From Fodinibius salsisoli (GTDB lineage Bacteria; Bacteroidota; Rhodothermia; Balneolales; Balneolaceae), in the NCBI RefSeq assembly GCF_026229185.1, contig NZ_JAGGJA010000011.1, positions 1 to 64,000 of the forward strand: a stretch of DNA of 64,000 nt. Reading direction: 5' to 3'. Position numbers and translations under genes: made by a program. The notes below the pieces were generated by a model, which had not been told where the DNA came from, ran no database searches, and was given only the letters and a program-made list of their open reading frames with translations. Positions 25,158-34,332 of the stretch are shown here, piece by piece; the first letter of the stretch is position 1; every line of letters starts with the position of its first letter.

Positions 25158-28100
25158 TTACCCCCGCTCCTTTTCAACATGTTCAAAGAATGGTGCCCAA
25201 AATTTGACCGCTTGCTTCTGGAATTCGGGTTCCTGAAGTGGCTGATCAGACCCTACAGCCAGCCGTATGTACCCATCATCACCTTCACCGGGATAGCCGT
25301 TGTAGCTCGGCTCCCACGCCCGGATCGCATTCTTCATAGCTTCAGCCTCTTCCTTCTTTTTCTGACAAAGCTGTTCCGCAAAGGCAAAGGCCGATTCCGG
25401 AAACAAATAACTCATCGATTGCTGGCCCTGCCAATATCCTTGTAACAACCGCTCAAGTAAAGAGACTGAATCTTCCACCGGAGAAAGCTCATATTCTACA
25501 AATGTCTTATATCGATCCTTCGCATAAAAAAGGCTATAATTTGGATAGGTGTCATCGCTAACTGTTTGCAATACAACGTGTTTTACCCAAAAACTAATGA
25601 GATCTTTAGCTCTTGGACTTCCAAAGCGGTAACTCAGTCTACATGGAGTATAGAGGTTCGACAGGTGCCCGACAATGTGGAAACCTCCAACCGATAGGTT
25701 AACTTCCAAGTCATCCAAAGGTTCTTCTTCGACGGCTCTGGAAATTGCTGTCGCAAAGTTTTGAACTTCTGTTATTTTTTTATCATAAGCCTGTTCACCC
25801 ACCCAGCCTTCCGGAAGCTGGTCTCTGGACCGTAACACCTCGTGATATGATTCCAGTGGTTTCTTTTTGATATAGCGATCCAGCAACACCTGCCCTACCT
25901 GGTAGTTGTCCAATCCTTGCAACGCAAAAGGCTCCCGATCCTCGGTGATCACTTCTTCCGTTCGTAGATAAATACCCAATCGGTTTCGCATCACATATTG
26001 AATCGGATGCTGATAAAACGAGATTAGCTGGTTAAGAGAAAGTTGCTTTTTCTCCTCATCCGGCGGGGGAAGCCTTTCCTGTATAAAGGATGGTGGTGCC
26101 TCAGCTGAAGAAAGCATCTGCTGGCTGATTTTTCTCTGTAGTTTCGAATAGGAAAAGTAGCCCTCATCCTTAAAATAGCGGGAGCTAAACGCCTGCAGCG
26201 GATGTCGTGTAATCAACGAGTCCGTTGTTAAACCGTGATGTGTCTCCAGGTAGTCGAGGAATTCGGACAGTACGACCGACGGCGGGAAATCAGTATCATC
26301 ACGGTTGCTTTGTCCTACATAACTAAAGTAGATATGGCTGCCGGCCGAAAGCAGGTTTTCAAGGAAGAGATAGCGATCCTCCTGGGCATTTATCGGGTCT
26401 CCCGGACGCTGCTCTTCGGACATCAGATCGAACGCCACAGGCTTCTTAGGACGCGGGAAGGCATCATCATTCATCCCAATGACGCCAATGACTTGAAAAG
26501 GAATACTCCGCATGGGCATTAGTGAACTGAAGGTTATCCCCTGCCCGATACGTCCCCCGCCCGTATGCTGTTCCTCCAGCTGGTTTTGAAACCAAGATCG
26601 TATAAGCCGATACGGTACCGTTCGGCCATAGCCCGAAACCTCTCCCTGCTCTTTAAGGGTATCAATGCGCTGTCTGATCTGGGCAACTTCACTGAATACT
26701 TCTTGGTTGTCAGGAAAAAAGGTCGATACCATGCTAGCTATACAGTTGGCCCAACCATCGATTGACTTGGACTGCTGGACCTCCTCATAGAGCTCAAAAA
26801 GGGACTGTAGGAAATACGCCAACTTGCCGGCAAGCACGGCATCATCGGAAGATGCAACCTCTTCATAGGGATAAATACTTTCAAACAACTGATCTTCTGT
26901 AGCTTCCATCGTGTAGCCCAATATCATGCGCCGGAGTCCCGCTTTCCAGCTAAAATTTGAGGTAGCCGGAAGACCTAACTTCTCCTTAAACGGTCCATCA
27001 ATGCCCCACCGGATGCGATTTTCTTCCACCCATTGTTCAATTTGAGTTATTTCCTCTTCACGGATTTCAAAAGCAGAGCGGATTGGAGAGGTATCCAGTA
27101 AATCCAACAGTTCAGTCACTTTAAACCGACTTTCCAGCAGGGCCAGCAGACCCAGAAAAGCCTCGGTAACGGGGCGGCTTGCCCCTACTCCACGATCAGA
27201 GATATGAAACGGAATCTCCAGTTGACCCTCTTCCTGTGATCCAAATACGGCCCGTATCATAGGAGCATAGGTTTCAATGTCCGGCGTCATGATGAGCACA
27301 TCATCCGGATGGCAATTGGGGTTTTCATCCAGAATCGACAGCAGCTGATCGTAGAGGATTTCCACTTCCCGCATCGGGCTGTGGCAAGAGTGCACGCGAA
27401 TCGATCCATCTTCAGATAATCCTGTTTCCAGCCTGGAGGAAGATTGGTTTTTCTTCAGCGATTCTTGGACCTGTAGAAAAGTGGAAAAAGTGGATTGCCC
27501 ATCTTTATTTCGGGCGTCAACAGATGTATAATTTGGTTCAACTCCATATCGTTTAACACTCTGCTGCAATAGGTTAGATAAATCAGACCCGACTTTTCCA
27601 AAGGACTGAAGCAGCGGATGGTAAAAGTCCGCGGCGTCAGTAACCAACCGGTCTGTGGTAAGTTGATAAAACGAAACATCAATAAGAGCAGATACCTGGA
27701 CCAACGTCTGAACGAGGGCTGGCGGCATCCCGGAAACCCCAAACACACTGAGGCGGGCCGGCAGGGCTTCTCCATCTAATACACCTTCTTCGATTGCGTC
27801 AAAAAGCTCTTGCTGTAAGAGCGCGCGGTGCGGGGCATATTCGTCAGGCCAATCGACTTTCCAGTTGTCCTGCAGTTTTCGCCAGATTTCTGATTGCCAG
27901 CGCTCGGCCTCATTATCCTCAAAATAGGTTTTGCCTTGCTCCCACTTCAACAGTAAATCGGGACGGTAGACCAGGTACTGATCAAAGACGTCGGCAATTT
28001 TGTTGCTCAGCTTCCACTTACGCACCTCCTGTCGGCCGGGATCAGTATCCTCCATATAGAACCGAAGGGGGGCAAAGATGGGTTCATCAGCATACTCCTC

Positions 28101-28397
28101 CAGCAGCTGCATCAGGCTCCAGGCCATGGGTCCCCGGTCGGACGGCAACGTTTGCGGTAGATCAGGATGCAGTAAGCGCACCAGCTTCCACATACGCTCA
28201 GCGGGAAATTCAAAAACCATATTGGCTGCAACGCCCTCCGCACGAGCCCGATGCATGGTCAACCACTGTCCCATGCCATGATTTTGTACGATAAGCACTT
28301 CTTCGGCAAGTGGATTTCCCCCGGAAGCGTCTCGGCATTCTTTTAGCAGCTGGTCCGCCAGCGCTTGTTGATCCGTAGCATGAAAAATCGTGAGCAT
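25158..28397 (-). CDS. recC: Exodeoxyribonuclease V gamma chain (RecC)
   Basis: 1079 residues, close to the about 1120 of E. coli RecC. RecC holds the complex together and scans for Chi. It has the inactive helicase-like fold: no Walker A, but typical RecC phrases such as DDVLIMTPDIETYAPMI, IPFHISDRG and VIGVIGMNDDAFPRP. First gene of the operon; recB follows after one base. The Chi sequence of this organism cannot be told from the window. Confidence 0.93.
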   Translation of the reverse strand: MLTIFHATDQQALADQLLKECRDASGGNPLAEEVLIVQNHGMGQWLTMHRARAEGVAANMVFEFPAERMWKLVRLLHPDLPQTLPSDRGPMAWSLMQLLEEYADEPIFAPLRFYMEDTDPGRQEVRKWKLSNKIADVFDQYLVYRPDLLLKWEQGKTYFEDNEAERWQSEIWRKLQDNWKVDWPDEYAPHRALLQQELFDAIEEGVLDGEALPARLSVFGVSGMPPALVQTLVQVSALIDVSFYQLTTDRLVTDAADFYHPLLQSFGKVGSDLSNLLQQSVKRYGVEPNYTSVDARNKDGQSTFSTFLQVQESLKKNQSSSRLETGLSEDGSIRVHSCHSPMREVEILYDQLLSILDENPNCHPDDVLIMTPDIETYAPMIRAVFGSQEEGQLEIPFHISDRGVGASRPVTEAFLGLLALLESRFKVTELLDLLDTSPIRSAFEIREEEITQIEQWVEENRIRWGIDGPFKEKLGLPATSNFSWKAGLRRMILGYTMEATEDQLFESIYPYEEVASSDDAVLAGKLAYFLQSLFELYEEVQQSKSIDGWANCIASMVSTFFPDNQEVFSEVAQIRQRIDTLKEQGEVSGYGRTVPYRLIRSWFQNQLEEQHTGGGRIGQGITFSSLMPMRSIPFQVIGVIGMNDDAFPRPKKPVAFDLMSEEQRPGDPINAQEDRYLFLENLLSAGSHIYFSYVGQSNRDDTDFPPSVVLSEFLDYLETHHGLTTDSLITRHPLQAFSSRYFKDEGYFSYSKLQRKISQQMLSSAEAPPSFIQERLPPPDEEKKQLSLNQLISFYQHPIQYVMRNRLGIYLRTEEVITEDREPFALQGLDNYQVGQVLLDRYIKKKPLESYHEVLRSRDQLPEGWVGEQAYDKKITEVQNFATAISRAVEEEPLDDLEVNLSVGGFHIVGHLSNLYTPCRLSYRFGSPRAKDLISFWVKHVVLQTVSDDTYPNYSLFYAKDRYKTFVEYELSPVEDSVSLLERLLQGYWQGQQSMSYLFPESAFAFAEQLCQKKKEEAEAMKNAIRAWEPSYNGYPGEGDDGYIRLAVGSDQPLQEPEFQKQAVKFWAPFFEHVEKERG

Positions 28398-29471
28398 TGA
28401 GGTGTGTGCTAAAAAATTAAATCCAATTCCGGCAAACGTCTCGTATTGAATGATTGAAGCTTAGGTACGAATAAAAATGAAATCCAATTAAATAACAAGA
28501 GAACATGCAAAAAGTACTTGCATTGTTCGTTGTTCTTTTTGCAGAGCTCACCGGGATGACTTTTGAAAAAAGTCAGAATAGTCCAGTAGTTACTCTACTA
28601 CTATCAATGTTCCTTTTACCACTTTTGTGTCGACAAAAGTGGAACAGAAGGTTCTAATTTATTGAATCTAAGTTCCTTTTGCCGTGTCCCGTCCATACGG
28701 GGGCGTGATCCTTCCGAAGGGTCGGAACCAGCAGAGCTAGGGCTTGTAAAAGATCTAGGGCCCACTACGCCGAAGTAGCATAGCTACGTAGGCTGTACTG
28801 GAAATTTCTTGGCGGCGCTCATGGCCTCCGTGCTGTATAAATTCAATGGTCCTTCTACTCCTTCAACCTCAAGTTGAGATCGAACCGGTATGAATTTATA
28901 CGGTTCCACTTCGCCCCATTCGCTTTCCTCCGCCAACAAATTCAAGGCCAAGGGTATTCCAGTTCAAGAAACAGCCCTTCTATTCAACGATGATACCTCT
29001 TCCTCATGCCGGCGGTTAGGTTTCTTGGATGTCGAAAGGAGTCTCTCCATCCGGCCTTATAAATTCTGCTGGAAAAAGTAACCGTAGCCGAAGCGTAATA
29101 AATCATTTCCTGTCTGAAAGTTGCTGTTTTTGAGCAACTTGAGTTAAATGATTTTAGCGCAGGCGAAGGGAACGGCAGCAGGAATTTATTCAGCCGGCGA
29201 CGTTTTTGGGTTCCGTTTTTGTGTCGTTTCAAAAATGGAACAAGTAATATATGTCTTTACTACCTTTTGCATCAAGGTAAAAGGTGCAAGCACAATAGAT
29301 TCAGACAGTTTTTGTGTCGACATTCCGAAGGATCGGAACCAGACAAGCTGGAAGGGGCAAAACGACCGATTGTTCCTTGCATCCCTCCCACAAATTGCTA
29401 ACTTATTGCGTCGGGGTTACCTAAACAACGCCACCACTTAAAATATTACATAAGCATAAAGTACTCTATTT
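28398..29471. other. 1-kb gap without a convincing gene
   Basis: No frame in this stretch has a recognisable domain or start. It is filled with short repeated and palindromic pieces, listed separately. A short ATG frame at 28505 (about 48 codons, hydrophobic start) ends inside the first palindrome and is not convincing. The region looks like decayed mobile or intergenic repeat DNA. Confidence 0.5.
28619..29342. repeat. Group of diverged palindromic repeats
   Basis: Two hairpins share the core TTTTGTGTCG: CCACTTTTGT-gtcg-ACAAAAGTGG at 28619-28642 and GTTCC-g-TTTTTG with CAAAAA-t-GGAAC at 29210-29241. A third TTTTTGTGTCG occurs at about 29310-29320. A 20-base unit TTCCGAAGG(G/A)TCGGAACCAG, itself palindromic, occurs at 28712-28731 and 29323-29342. 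Confidence 0.6.
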
Positions 29472-29759
29472 ATGGATAATCAAGAGGTTTACAGACAATC
29501 TGGTGATCAGCAACAGCATGTTATATCCGTCGGGGAATGGGTGCTCTACTTGTTTCTCTTCTCACTTCCTCTTATCAACATCATTATGCTCTGCATTTGG
29601 GCCTTCGGCAATGAGCCCAATCCTACTAAGTCTAATTTTGGCAAGGCCGGCCTCATCTGGATTGCCATCGGCATCGTCATCTACCTCATCCTTATGTTTA
29701 CGGTCTTTAGCTTCTTTTCAACGGCCTTCAACGAGATGAACCAGATGCAGACGATGTAG
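29472..29759 (+). CDS. Small membrane protein with two helices
   Basis: 95 residues. A polar, Gln-rich N-terminus is followed by two hydrophobic helices, about 25-45 (WVLYLFLFSLPLINIIMLCI) and 60-85 (GLIWIAIGIVIYLILMFTVF). The middle segment NEPNPTKSNFGKA is conserved-looking in small Bacteroidota membrane proteins of this type. It would be in the inner membrane. No enzyme motif; function unknown. A second coding fragment in another frame overlaps its last codon. Confidence 0.65.
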   Translation: MDNQEVYRQSGDQQQHVISVGEWVLYLFLFSLPLINIIMLCIWAFGNEPNPTKSNFGKAGLIWIAIGIVIYLILMFTVFSFFSTAFNEMNQMQTM

Positions 29760-29881
29760 AAAGAATTATCTCTAAAATCAAGACTCAACGGCGACCTTAT
29801 GTAAAGGAATATGATCCTAAAAGAGATAACTTTCTCCGCGCTGGTTATGCGCAAGCATCATCAGGTAGTTATAATATTTAG
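29756..29881 (+). pseudogene. C-terminal fragment of an unrecognised protein
   Basis: The frame shifted relative to the preceding gene reads VERIISKIKTQRRPYVKEYD then PKRDNFLRAGYAQASSGSYNI and a TAG stop. Composition and length of the open stretch look like real coding sequence, but there is no start codon. It may be the tail of a gene lost by deletion next to 29472-29759, or a frameshifted extension. Confidence 0.35.
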
Positions 29882-29890
29882 AGGGTGTTT

Positions 29891-30292
29891 ATGGAAGATA
29901 AAGTCAAACAAAAGTTTAGTTCATATCCGGATAAGATCAAGCCGAAAATGGAGATCCTTCGCGATTTGATTTATGAGGTGGCTAAGAATACAGAAGGCGT
30001 TGGCAAGCTGGAAGAAACATTAAAATGGGGCGAACCAGCATATTTACCCTCACAAACAAAAAGTGGAACAACGGTCAGAATTGACTGGAAACCTAAGAGT
30101 CCAGATCAAATTGGGATGTATGTAAGTTGCAATACTACCTTGATTAGCACCTTTAGAACCATGTTTGGTGATGACCTAAATTTCGAAGGAAACAGAGCCA
30201 TAGTATTTCCAGTTGACAAACCAATACCTAAGAAGCAGCTCATGATTTGCATACAGATGGCGCTACGATATCACCTTGATAAAAAGACGTGA
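29891..30292 (+). CDS. DUF1801 (YdhG-like) protein
   Basis: 133 residues from the ATG at 29891, which has AGAGGG five bases upstream; a GTG two codons earlier is less likely. The pattern L-K-W-G-E-P-A-Y at about residues 42-49, then R-I-D-W-K and the final A-L-R-Y-H fits the DUF1801/YdhG family, small cytoplasmic proteins with a fold related to frataxin and of unknown role. It is a single gene and nothing around it suggests a pathway. Confidence 0.8.
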   Translation: MEDKVKQKFSSYPDKIKPKMEILRDLIYEVAKNTEGVGKLEETLKWGEPAYLPSQTKSGTTVRIDWKPKSPDQIGMYVSCNTTLISTFRTMFGDDLNFEGNRAIVFPVDKPIPKKQLMICIQMALRYHLDKKT

Positions 30293-30433
30293 GCAAGTAC
30301 CTCCTCATCTACGCCAGATCATTTGTGGTGCAGTCACCATACTCAATACACTTTTTTAACTCCCCTCCCCTTGGCCAGCGCTCCTTTTCCGGTATCCGTA
30401 CTGCCTAAAACAGTACTGCTCACAAATAAAAAA

Positions 30434-30455
30434 GGCCAGGCAAAACTGCCTGGCC
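30434..30455 (-). terminator. Intrinsic terminator
   Basis: GGCCAGGC (30434-30441) pairs with GCCTGGCC (30448-30455); on the minus strand it is followed by TTTTTTATTTG. It ends the transcript of the gene at 30495-31016. Its core GCCAGGCA/TGCCTGGC is shared with the palindrome at 46320-46352. Confidence 0.75.
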
Positions 30456-30494
30456 CGAATCGTTAATTTTCCGTACTCAGAACAAAATAATTCC

Positions 30495-31016
30495 TTAAGC
30501 TCTGGAAAGTTTCTTAATACGGTTACCGGAATGATCAAAAAACAATCGCTGCTTCATGCCATCTCGTTCTAAATCTACTTCATATTCCGTTCGCTGTGCA
30601 TCGAAGTTACGAACAACGGTTTTATTATGGACCATTGTCCAATCCTTATAATCATCTGCTGCCAGGTAGTTCCTGATGGTTAATGGAACAGGCGCATCTT
30701 TTGAGGTAATGATTCCCTTAATCAGACTTCCATCTTCTCTATAAGTGGCAAAAAGTTTAAATTTTTTGCCCGTATTTTTTAGCGTAAAAGTTTTCGCTCC
30801 AGCAGATCCGGGGGCTAACCCGGTGTATCTGATATTCGAATATTTTTTTAAGCCACTAATATTCAAAAAGTTTGGATAGTCGTTCTCTCCAATCATTGTC
30901 AAAACAGTTGTCTTTTCTACTACTACTTCTTCCGGACATCTACAATCCTGTGCTTTAAGGGAAAGAGCCATCAAAAAAAGGACGCTTAGACTTACAATTA
31001 TTTTCGTTGTTTTCAT
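30495..31016 (-). CDS. Secreted PepSY-like protein
   Basis: 173 residues with a clear signal peptide (MKTTKIIVSLSVLFLMALSLKAQ, cleavage after A-Q) and a mature protein starting DCRCPEE. Two repeats of the type F-x-(A/T)-x-Y-x-x-D-G-x-L and YEVDLERDGMKQRLFFDHSG resemble the PepSY-like (BLIP-like) fold found in many periplasmic Bacteroidota proteins. Role unknown, possibly an inhibitor or stress protein. The C-terminal IKKLSRA is followed by a terminator. Confidence 0.6.
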   Translation of the reverse strand: MKTTKIIVSLSVLFLMALSLKAQDCRCPEEVVVEKTTVLTMIGENDYPNFLNISGLKKYSNIRYTGLAPGSAGAKTFTLKNTGKKFKLFATYREDGSLIKGIITSKDAPVPLTIRNYLAADDYKDWTMVHNKTVVRNFDAQRTEYEVDLERDGMKQRLFFDHSGNRIKKLSRA

Positions 31017-31585
31017 GGTTTACCTTGAGTCCTTAAACTCATTTTATGTTAGAATAAGAAGAAAGTGGTCTCATACAGTAATTTTTTTGGATCTAACTTC
31101 TGGGAGAGGCTTTCTTCTTATCTTGTATAAAGATACCCTCATTACCAATAGTAACCTATTGTTTTTATTAACTTAAATGGAATAGTCTTCGTCAAACCTA
31201 CTACCCTTTGATCCTGATATTATTACTCTTCATCCCAAAAAAGAAAATATTAATCACACACTCTTCTCCGGTTTTTGTTCCGCATTGTGCGTGCTCCCGT
31301 TAAGAATCTACGTCGTATATCTCAGGATTCCTTCCTTAACCGTCCTGCTCCCTTGCCTCTGATCGGCACAAACAGTATCCTGTTATTGGATTGCATTGCC
31401 ATATGATGCCGGCAAACGTTCGCGCGCATGCGCAGATCTGTAATACACGGAATAAGGATAAACAAGAAAAGAGAACAGATAACATAAATGGGGATTGTAG
31501 CCTTTTCTTTTGAGATATTCAGAATTATCAGTGCCAAAATGAGAGAGGGCATATATTTATCCACAAATAAATAAAGAGGACGATT
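31017..31585. other. 569-base gap without a gene
   Basis: Separates two diverging genes. An 80-codon frame at 31322-31564 (minus) contains a hydrophobic stretch but no recognisable family and lies in AT-rich DNA, so it is not called. No tRNA, repeat or riboswitch was seen. It probably holds both promoters. Confidence 0.4.
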
Positions 31586-32245
31586 ATGAATTCACAAACC
31601 ATCATTTCACTAACCACAATTGCTTTATTATGGATGTTTGGTGCGATTACCGCTTGCGCCCAGGAAGATACTTCAGAAAACGACATGAGTTTTTTCATCA
31701 CCAGTGAAGGGCCCGGCAACGGGGCTGATCTCGGAGGACTTGAGGGAGCCGACGGCCACTGCCAGATGCTGGCCGAAGAAGCAGGCGCCGGGGAGAGTAC
31801 CTGGCGCGCTTACCTGAGCACAAACGCAAATAAAACAGTGCATGCGCGCGATCGCATCGGGGCGGGCCCCTGGTACAATGCTAAGGGCGTCATGATAGCC
31901 GAAGATATCGAGCAGCTGCATGGAGATAACAATCTGAATAAAGAAACGGCCCTTACTGAAAATGGAGAACAGGTCAACGGACGCGGTGACAATCCAAATA
32001 TGCACGATATTTTGACTGGCTCGCAGCTGGACGGCACTGCTTTTTCGGGTGATGAGGACACAACCTGCAGAGACTGGACCAGCAGCGGAGAAGGCAGTGC
32101 CCAGGTAGGCCATCACGACCGCGAAGGCGGCGGGGAAAACCCAACTTCCTGGAATTCTGCCCACGGCTCCCGTGGCTGTAGTCAGCAGGATCTCCAAGGC
32201 ACCGGCGGCAATGGCCTCTACTACTGCTTTGCTATCGGCGAATAA
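31586..32245 (+). CDS. Exported lectin-like lipoprotein
   Basis: 219 residues with an SPII signal (lipobox A-I-T-A-C, Cys24). The mature part is acidic and Gly-rich with paired cysteines, WRAYLST, ARDRIGAGPWYN, DWTSSGEG, a Ser-His-Gly region SWNSAHGSRGCS and a final LYYCFAIG. The layout resembles secreted C-type-lectin/endostatin-like domains (DUF1554-type proteins) found in a few bacterial groups. The predicted place is outside the cytoplasm, anchored by lipid. Ligand and function unknown. The acidity is typical of halophile surface proteins. Confidence 0.55.
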   Translation: MNSQTIISLTTIALLWMFGAITACAQEDTSENDMSFFITSEGPGNGADLGGLEGADGHCQMLAEEAGAGESTWRAYLSTNANKTVHARDRIGAGPWYNAKGVMIAEDIEQLHGDNNLNKETALTENGEQVNGRGDNPNMHDILTGSQLDGTAFSGDEDTTCRDWTSSGEGSAQVGHHDREGGGENPTSWNSAHGSRGCSQQDLQGTGGNGLYYCFAIGE

Positions 32246-32300
32246 CGGTGAGTAAGTAACAAACATTTTGCCCTCCCCTCCTTTCAATCAAAATCTTTTA

Positions 32301-32322
32301 CCCCGGACGAGCCGGTCCGGGG
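32301..32322 (+). terminator. GC-rich hairpin after the lectin-like gene
   Basis: CCCCGGAC (32301-32308) pairs perfectly with GTCCGGGG (32315-32322) around GAGCCG, 56 bases after the stop. The following TCGTTGTT is only moderately T-rich. Confidence 0.6.
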
Positions 32323-32501
32323 TCGTTGTTCAAGGCATTTCTCCAGCACTTTTTCGGCATTATCTGTACCTTACACTGGCACATAAAGCTGCCCCCCTTT
32401 CTAAATATGCTTACTATTTGTCACCTCTTTTAAGAATACCATAGTTATCATTAAAGATTAAAGTGTATAGTATTGTTAATCAGCTTTTAAGAAAAAATAC
32501 T

Positions 32502-33143
32502 ATGAAATATTACCTGTTTGTGGGTCTACTGATTATTGGATCGACTGCATACGGCCAAAATATGCCCTCCGGAGAAATGCAGAATAATAAGTTTCAATTA
32601 GGCTTCTTTTATTCAACAGATCAAAATCTGAGTGGTGATCAGGTTAAAATAGATGAATATATGGGCTATGAAACAGAATATGATCAATATAATTTTTTGG
32701 CAGGATTAACTACCACCTACTCTTGGCGTACCCAATGGGCTCTTCGTTCCGGCTTAACCTATGCTGACCGATCCTTTACGGGAACCTTTTATTGCCACGT
32801 CTGCGACTTCATCACATCCCCACAGCCGCAAAGCTTTGATCTCGCATTTGTGCAAGTTCCCATCGCGATAAGATATTATCCCTACCGTAAAAGAGTGAGC
32901 CTGTTTGGAGAGCTGGGCATCCTCAACCAGCTGATGGTTAAGGAACCAGTGATTTCCAGATTAGAAGCAAATACTTATTCCCTAAGCAGCCTCATAGCAG
33001 CAGGTATAGCGTACAATATAAGTCAACAGTTTTCAGCACAACTTTCCGTTCAATACAGCAATGGGTGGTCAAAATTGTTTAAAGAGACAGATTATTCTTA
33101 CCAGATTTTAGGAATTGAATTGAGTTTGCTCAAACATTTTTGA
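32502..33143 (+). CDS. Small outer-membrane beta-barrel protein
   Basis: 213 residues from the ATG at 32502; the longer frame starts at GTG 32463. The signal peptide ends S-T-A-Y-G-Q. The mature part alternates hydrophobic and polar residues in strands (NKFQLGFFYSTDQ, TQWALRSGLTYADRSF, AFVQVPIAIRYYPY, LFGELGILNQ, QFSAQLSVQYSNGW, YQILGIELSLLKHF) as in the PorT-like/OmpA-like eight-stranded barrels of Bacteroidota. A terminal aromatic (Phe) fits outer-membrane insertion. Substrate unknown. It may share a locus with the next secreted protein. Confidence 0.7.
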   Translation: MKYYLFVGLLIIGSTAYGQNMPSGEMQNNKFQLGFFYSTDQNLSGDQVKIDEYMGYETEYDQYNFLAGLTTTYSWRTQWALRSGLTYADRSFTGTFYCHVCDFITSPQPQSFDLAFVQVPIAIRYYPYRKRVSLFGELGILNQLMVKEPVISRLEANTYSLSSLIAAGIAYNISQQFSAQLSVQYSNGWSKLFKETDYSYQILGIELSLLKHF

Positions 33144-33288
33144 GTGTTATAGACTAGGTTACGTCCTTCTTAGCCAAGCAAACTGTTTACGCTCTACTCC
33201 ATCCCCACAGAGCCCAAAATTGCTTTTAAGCAGTATGATGGTTAAAATATTTTTACAAATAGATATAGGGATTAAAAATACAACCGTT

Positions 33289-34020
33289 ATGAAAAAACTT
33301 ACCTTCTCCTTCCTTGGGTTATTCCTCCTGTGTATTACCGTACAAGCTCAAGATAAGGGACAAAAGAAAACTAAAGACAAGCAACCTGTCATCATTAACA
33401 ACGAGGCCGTCCAAGATGTTATCCAGTCTAAAAAGACGTTAAAGGTCAACACTCAAAAAAAGGTGGCTCTTTTTGACAATGTGCAAACAATCGATAATGA
33501 CGATACCAACTTGATGATCAAAAAAAACCTGGCGAAGGATATTCAATTATCAAATTCCAAAGCAGTTGATCTCGTTACCCTGCCAGAGGTAAACATTCAG
33601 CCTGCTTCCGTCAATGGTTCACTGACGCCACGCAATAACTACCTAAACAGGATAGCCTACTTGGAATTCATTAATGTGGGTGTGCTGGACCCTGAGAACA
33701 ATACGGCTCAATGTAACTGTGGTGGCACCAGTGGCCTTACTTATGTAAATGTGCTGTTTAGAGGAGAAGCCGATCAACGATATATGGTCACTATGGATGT
33801 GTCGCCATTTGATGATAGCGAGACACCTGGCATCAGCCTGTTTGTCGAGAATAGCGGGCAAGTCTATAATTTTACTATTTCCCAGCCTAATGATGAAATT
33901 GATGTGATCATTAGGCCCGATGAAACCGGAATGATTAAATTGTGGTCCCAATGTGCACGCCCTAATGACAATCCAATGAATTGGGTGTTTAACGAAGCAA
34001 CCATCCAAAAGATTGATTAG
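33289..34020 (+). CDS. Secreted protein of unknown function
   Basis: 243 residues from the ATG at 33289, chosen because a signal peptide (MKKLTFSFLGLFLLC then ITVQAQ) starts there; the open frame begins at 33220. The first part of the mature protein is Lys/Asp/Asn-rich (DKGQKKTKDKQPVIINNEAV) and probably flexible. The second half has short beta-strands and the pair C-N-C plus one further Cys. No family was recognised. It may be extracellular or periplasmic. It follows the beta-barrel gene on the same strand after about 145 bases. Confidence 0.55.
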   Translation: MKKLTFSFLGLFLLCITVQAQDKGQKKTKDKQPVIINNEAVQDVIQSKKTLKVNTQKKVALFDNVQTIDNDDTNLMIKKNLAKDIQLSNSKAVDLVTLPEVNIQPASVNGSLTPRNNYLNRIAYLEFINVGVLDPENNTAQCNCGGTSGLTYVNVLFRGEADQRYMVTMDVSPFDDSETPGISLFVENSGQVYNFTISQPNDEIDVIIRPDETGMIKLWSQCARPNDNPMNWVFNEATIQKID

Positions 34021-34332
34021 GGGCTTATGATTCTGGCTTGGCACAATACTCCTGCCAAGACTTTAAGCTTAAAGTAAGTAGTGCCTGTTCCGTTTTTAAA
34101 TAATGTTATTGGTTTGTCACTCCAAGTGTTGCGAGGAGTCTCAAGTAATCGATAGGTTTATACCACTCATCCGATGCGGATTGTTACCTTGCTATGAAAT
34201 ACCCCCTCTTTGCTCCTTCCCTCCAAGCAGGGAAGGGAGGTATTATTGGTCAAGATGATCAGTGTCATTATGCAGCAGCGTCCTGCAGAAACTGTTTCTG
34301 AACATGCTTCCAAATCACTAATTTCGTCTCTT
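34021..34332. other. Gap between converging genes with two hairpins
   Basis: CTTGGCA/TGCCAAG at 34037-34059 may end the plus-strand gene. A second palindrome, CCTTCCCT/AGGGAAGG at 34215-34236, lies nearer the minus-strand gene. No coding frame was recognised. Confidence 0.5.

Noticed and set aside
27794-28294. 166-codon plus-strand frame opposite recC
   Set aside because: Lies fully opposite the conserved recC N-terminus; composition is of random Arg/Pro-rich type.
31322-31564. 80-codon minus-strand frame with a hydrophobic start in the 31017-31585 gap
   Set aside because: No family, AT-rich DNA, no ribosome-binding site; too weak to call a gene.
31673-32287. 204-codon frame opposite the lectin-like lipoprotein gene
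   Set aside because: No domain, no start signal; the plus-strand gene has a clear signal peptide and start.
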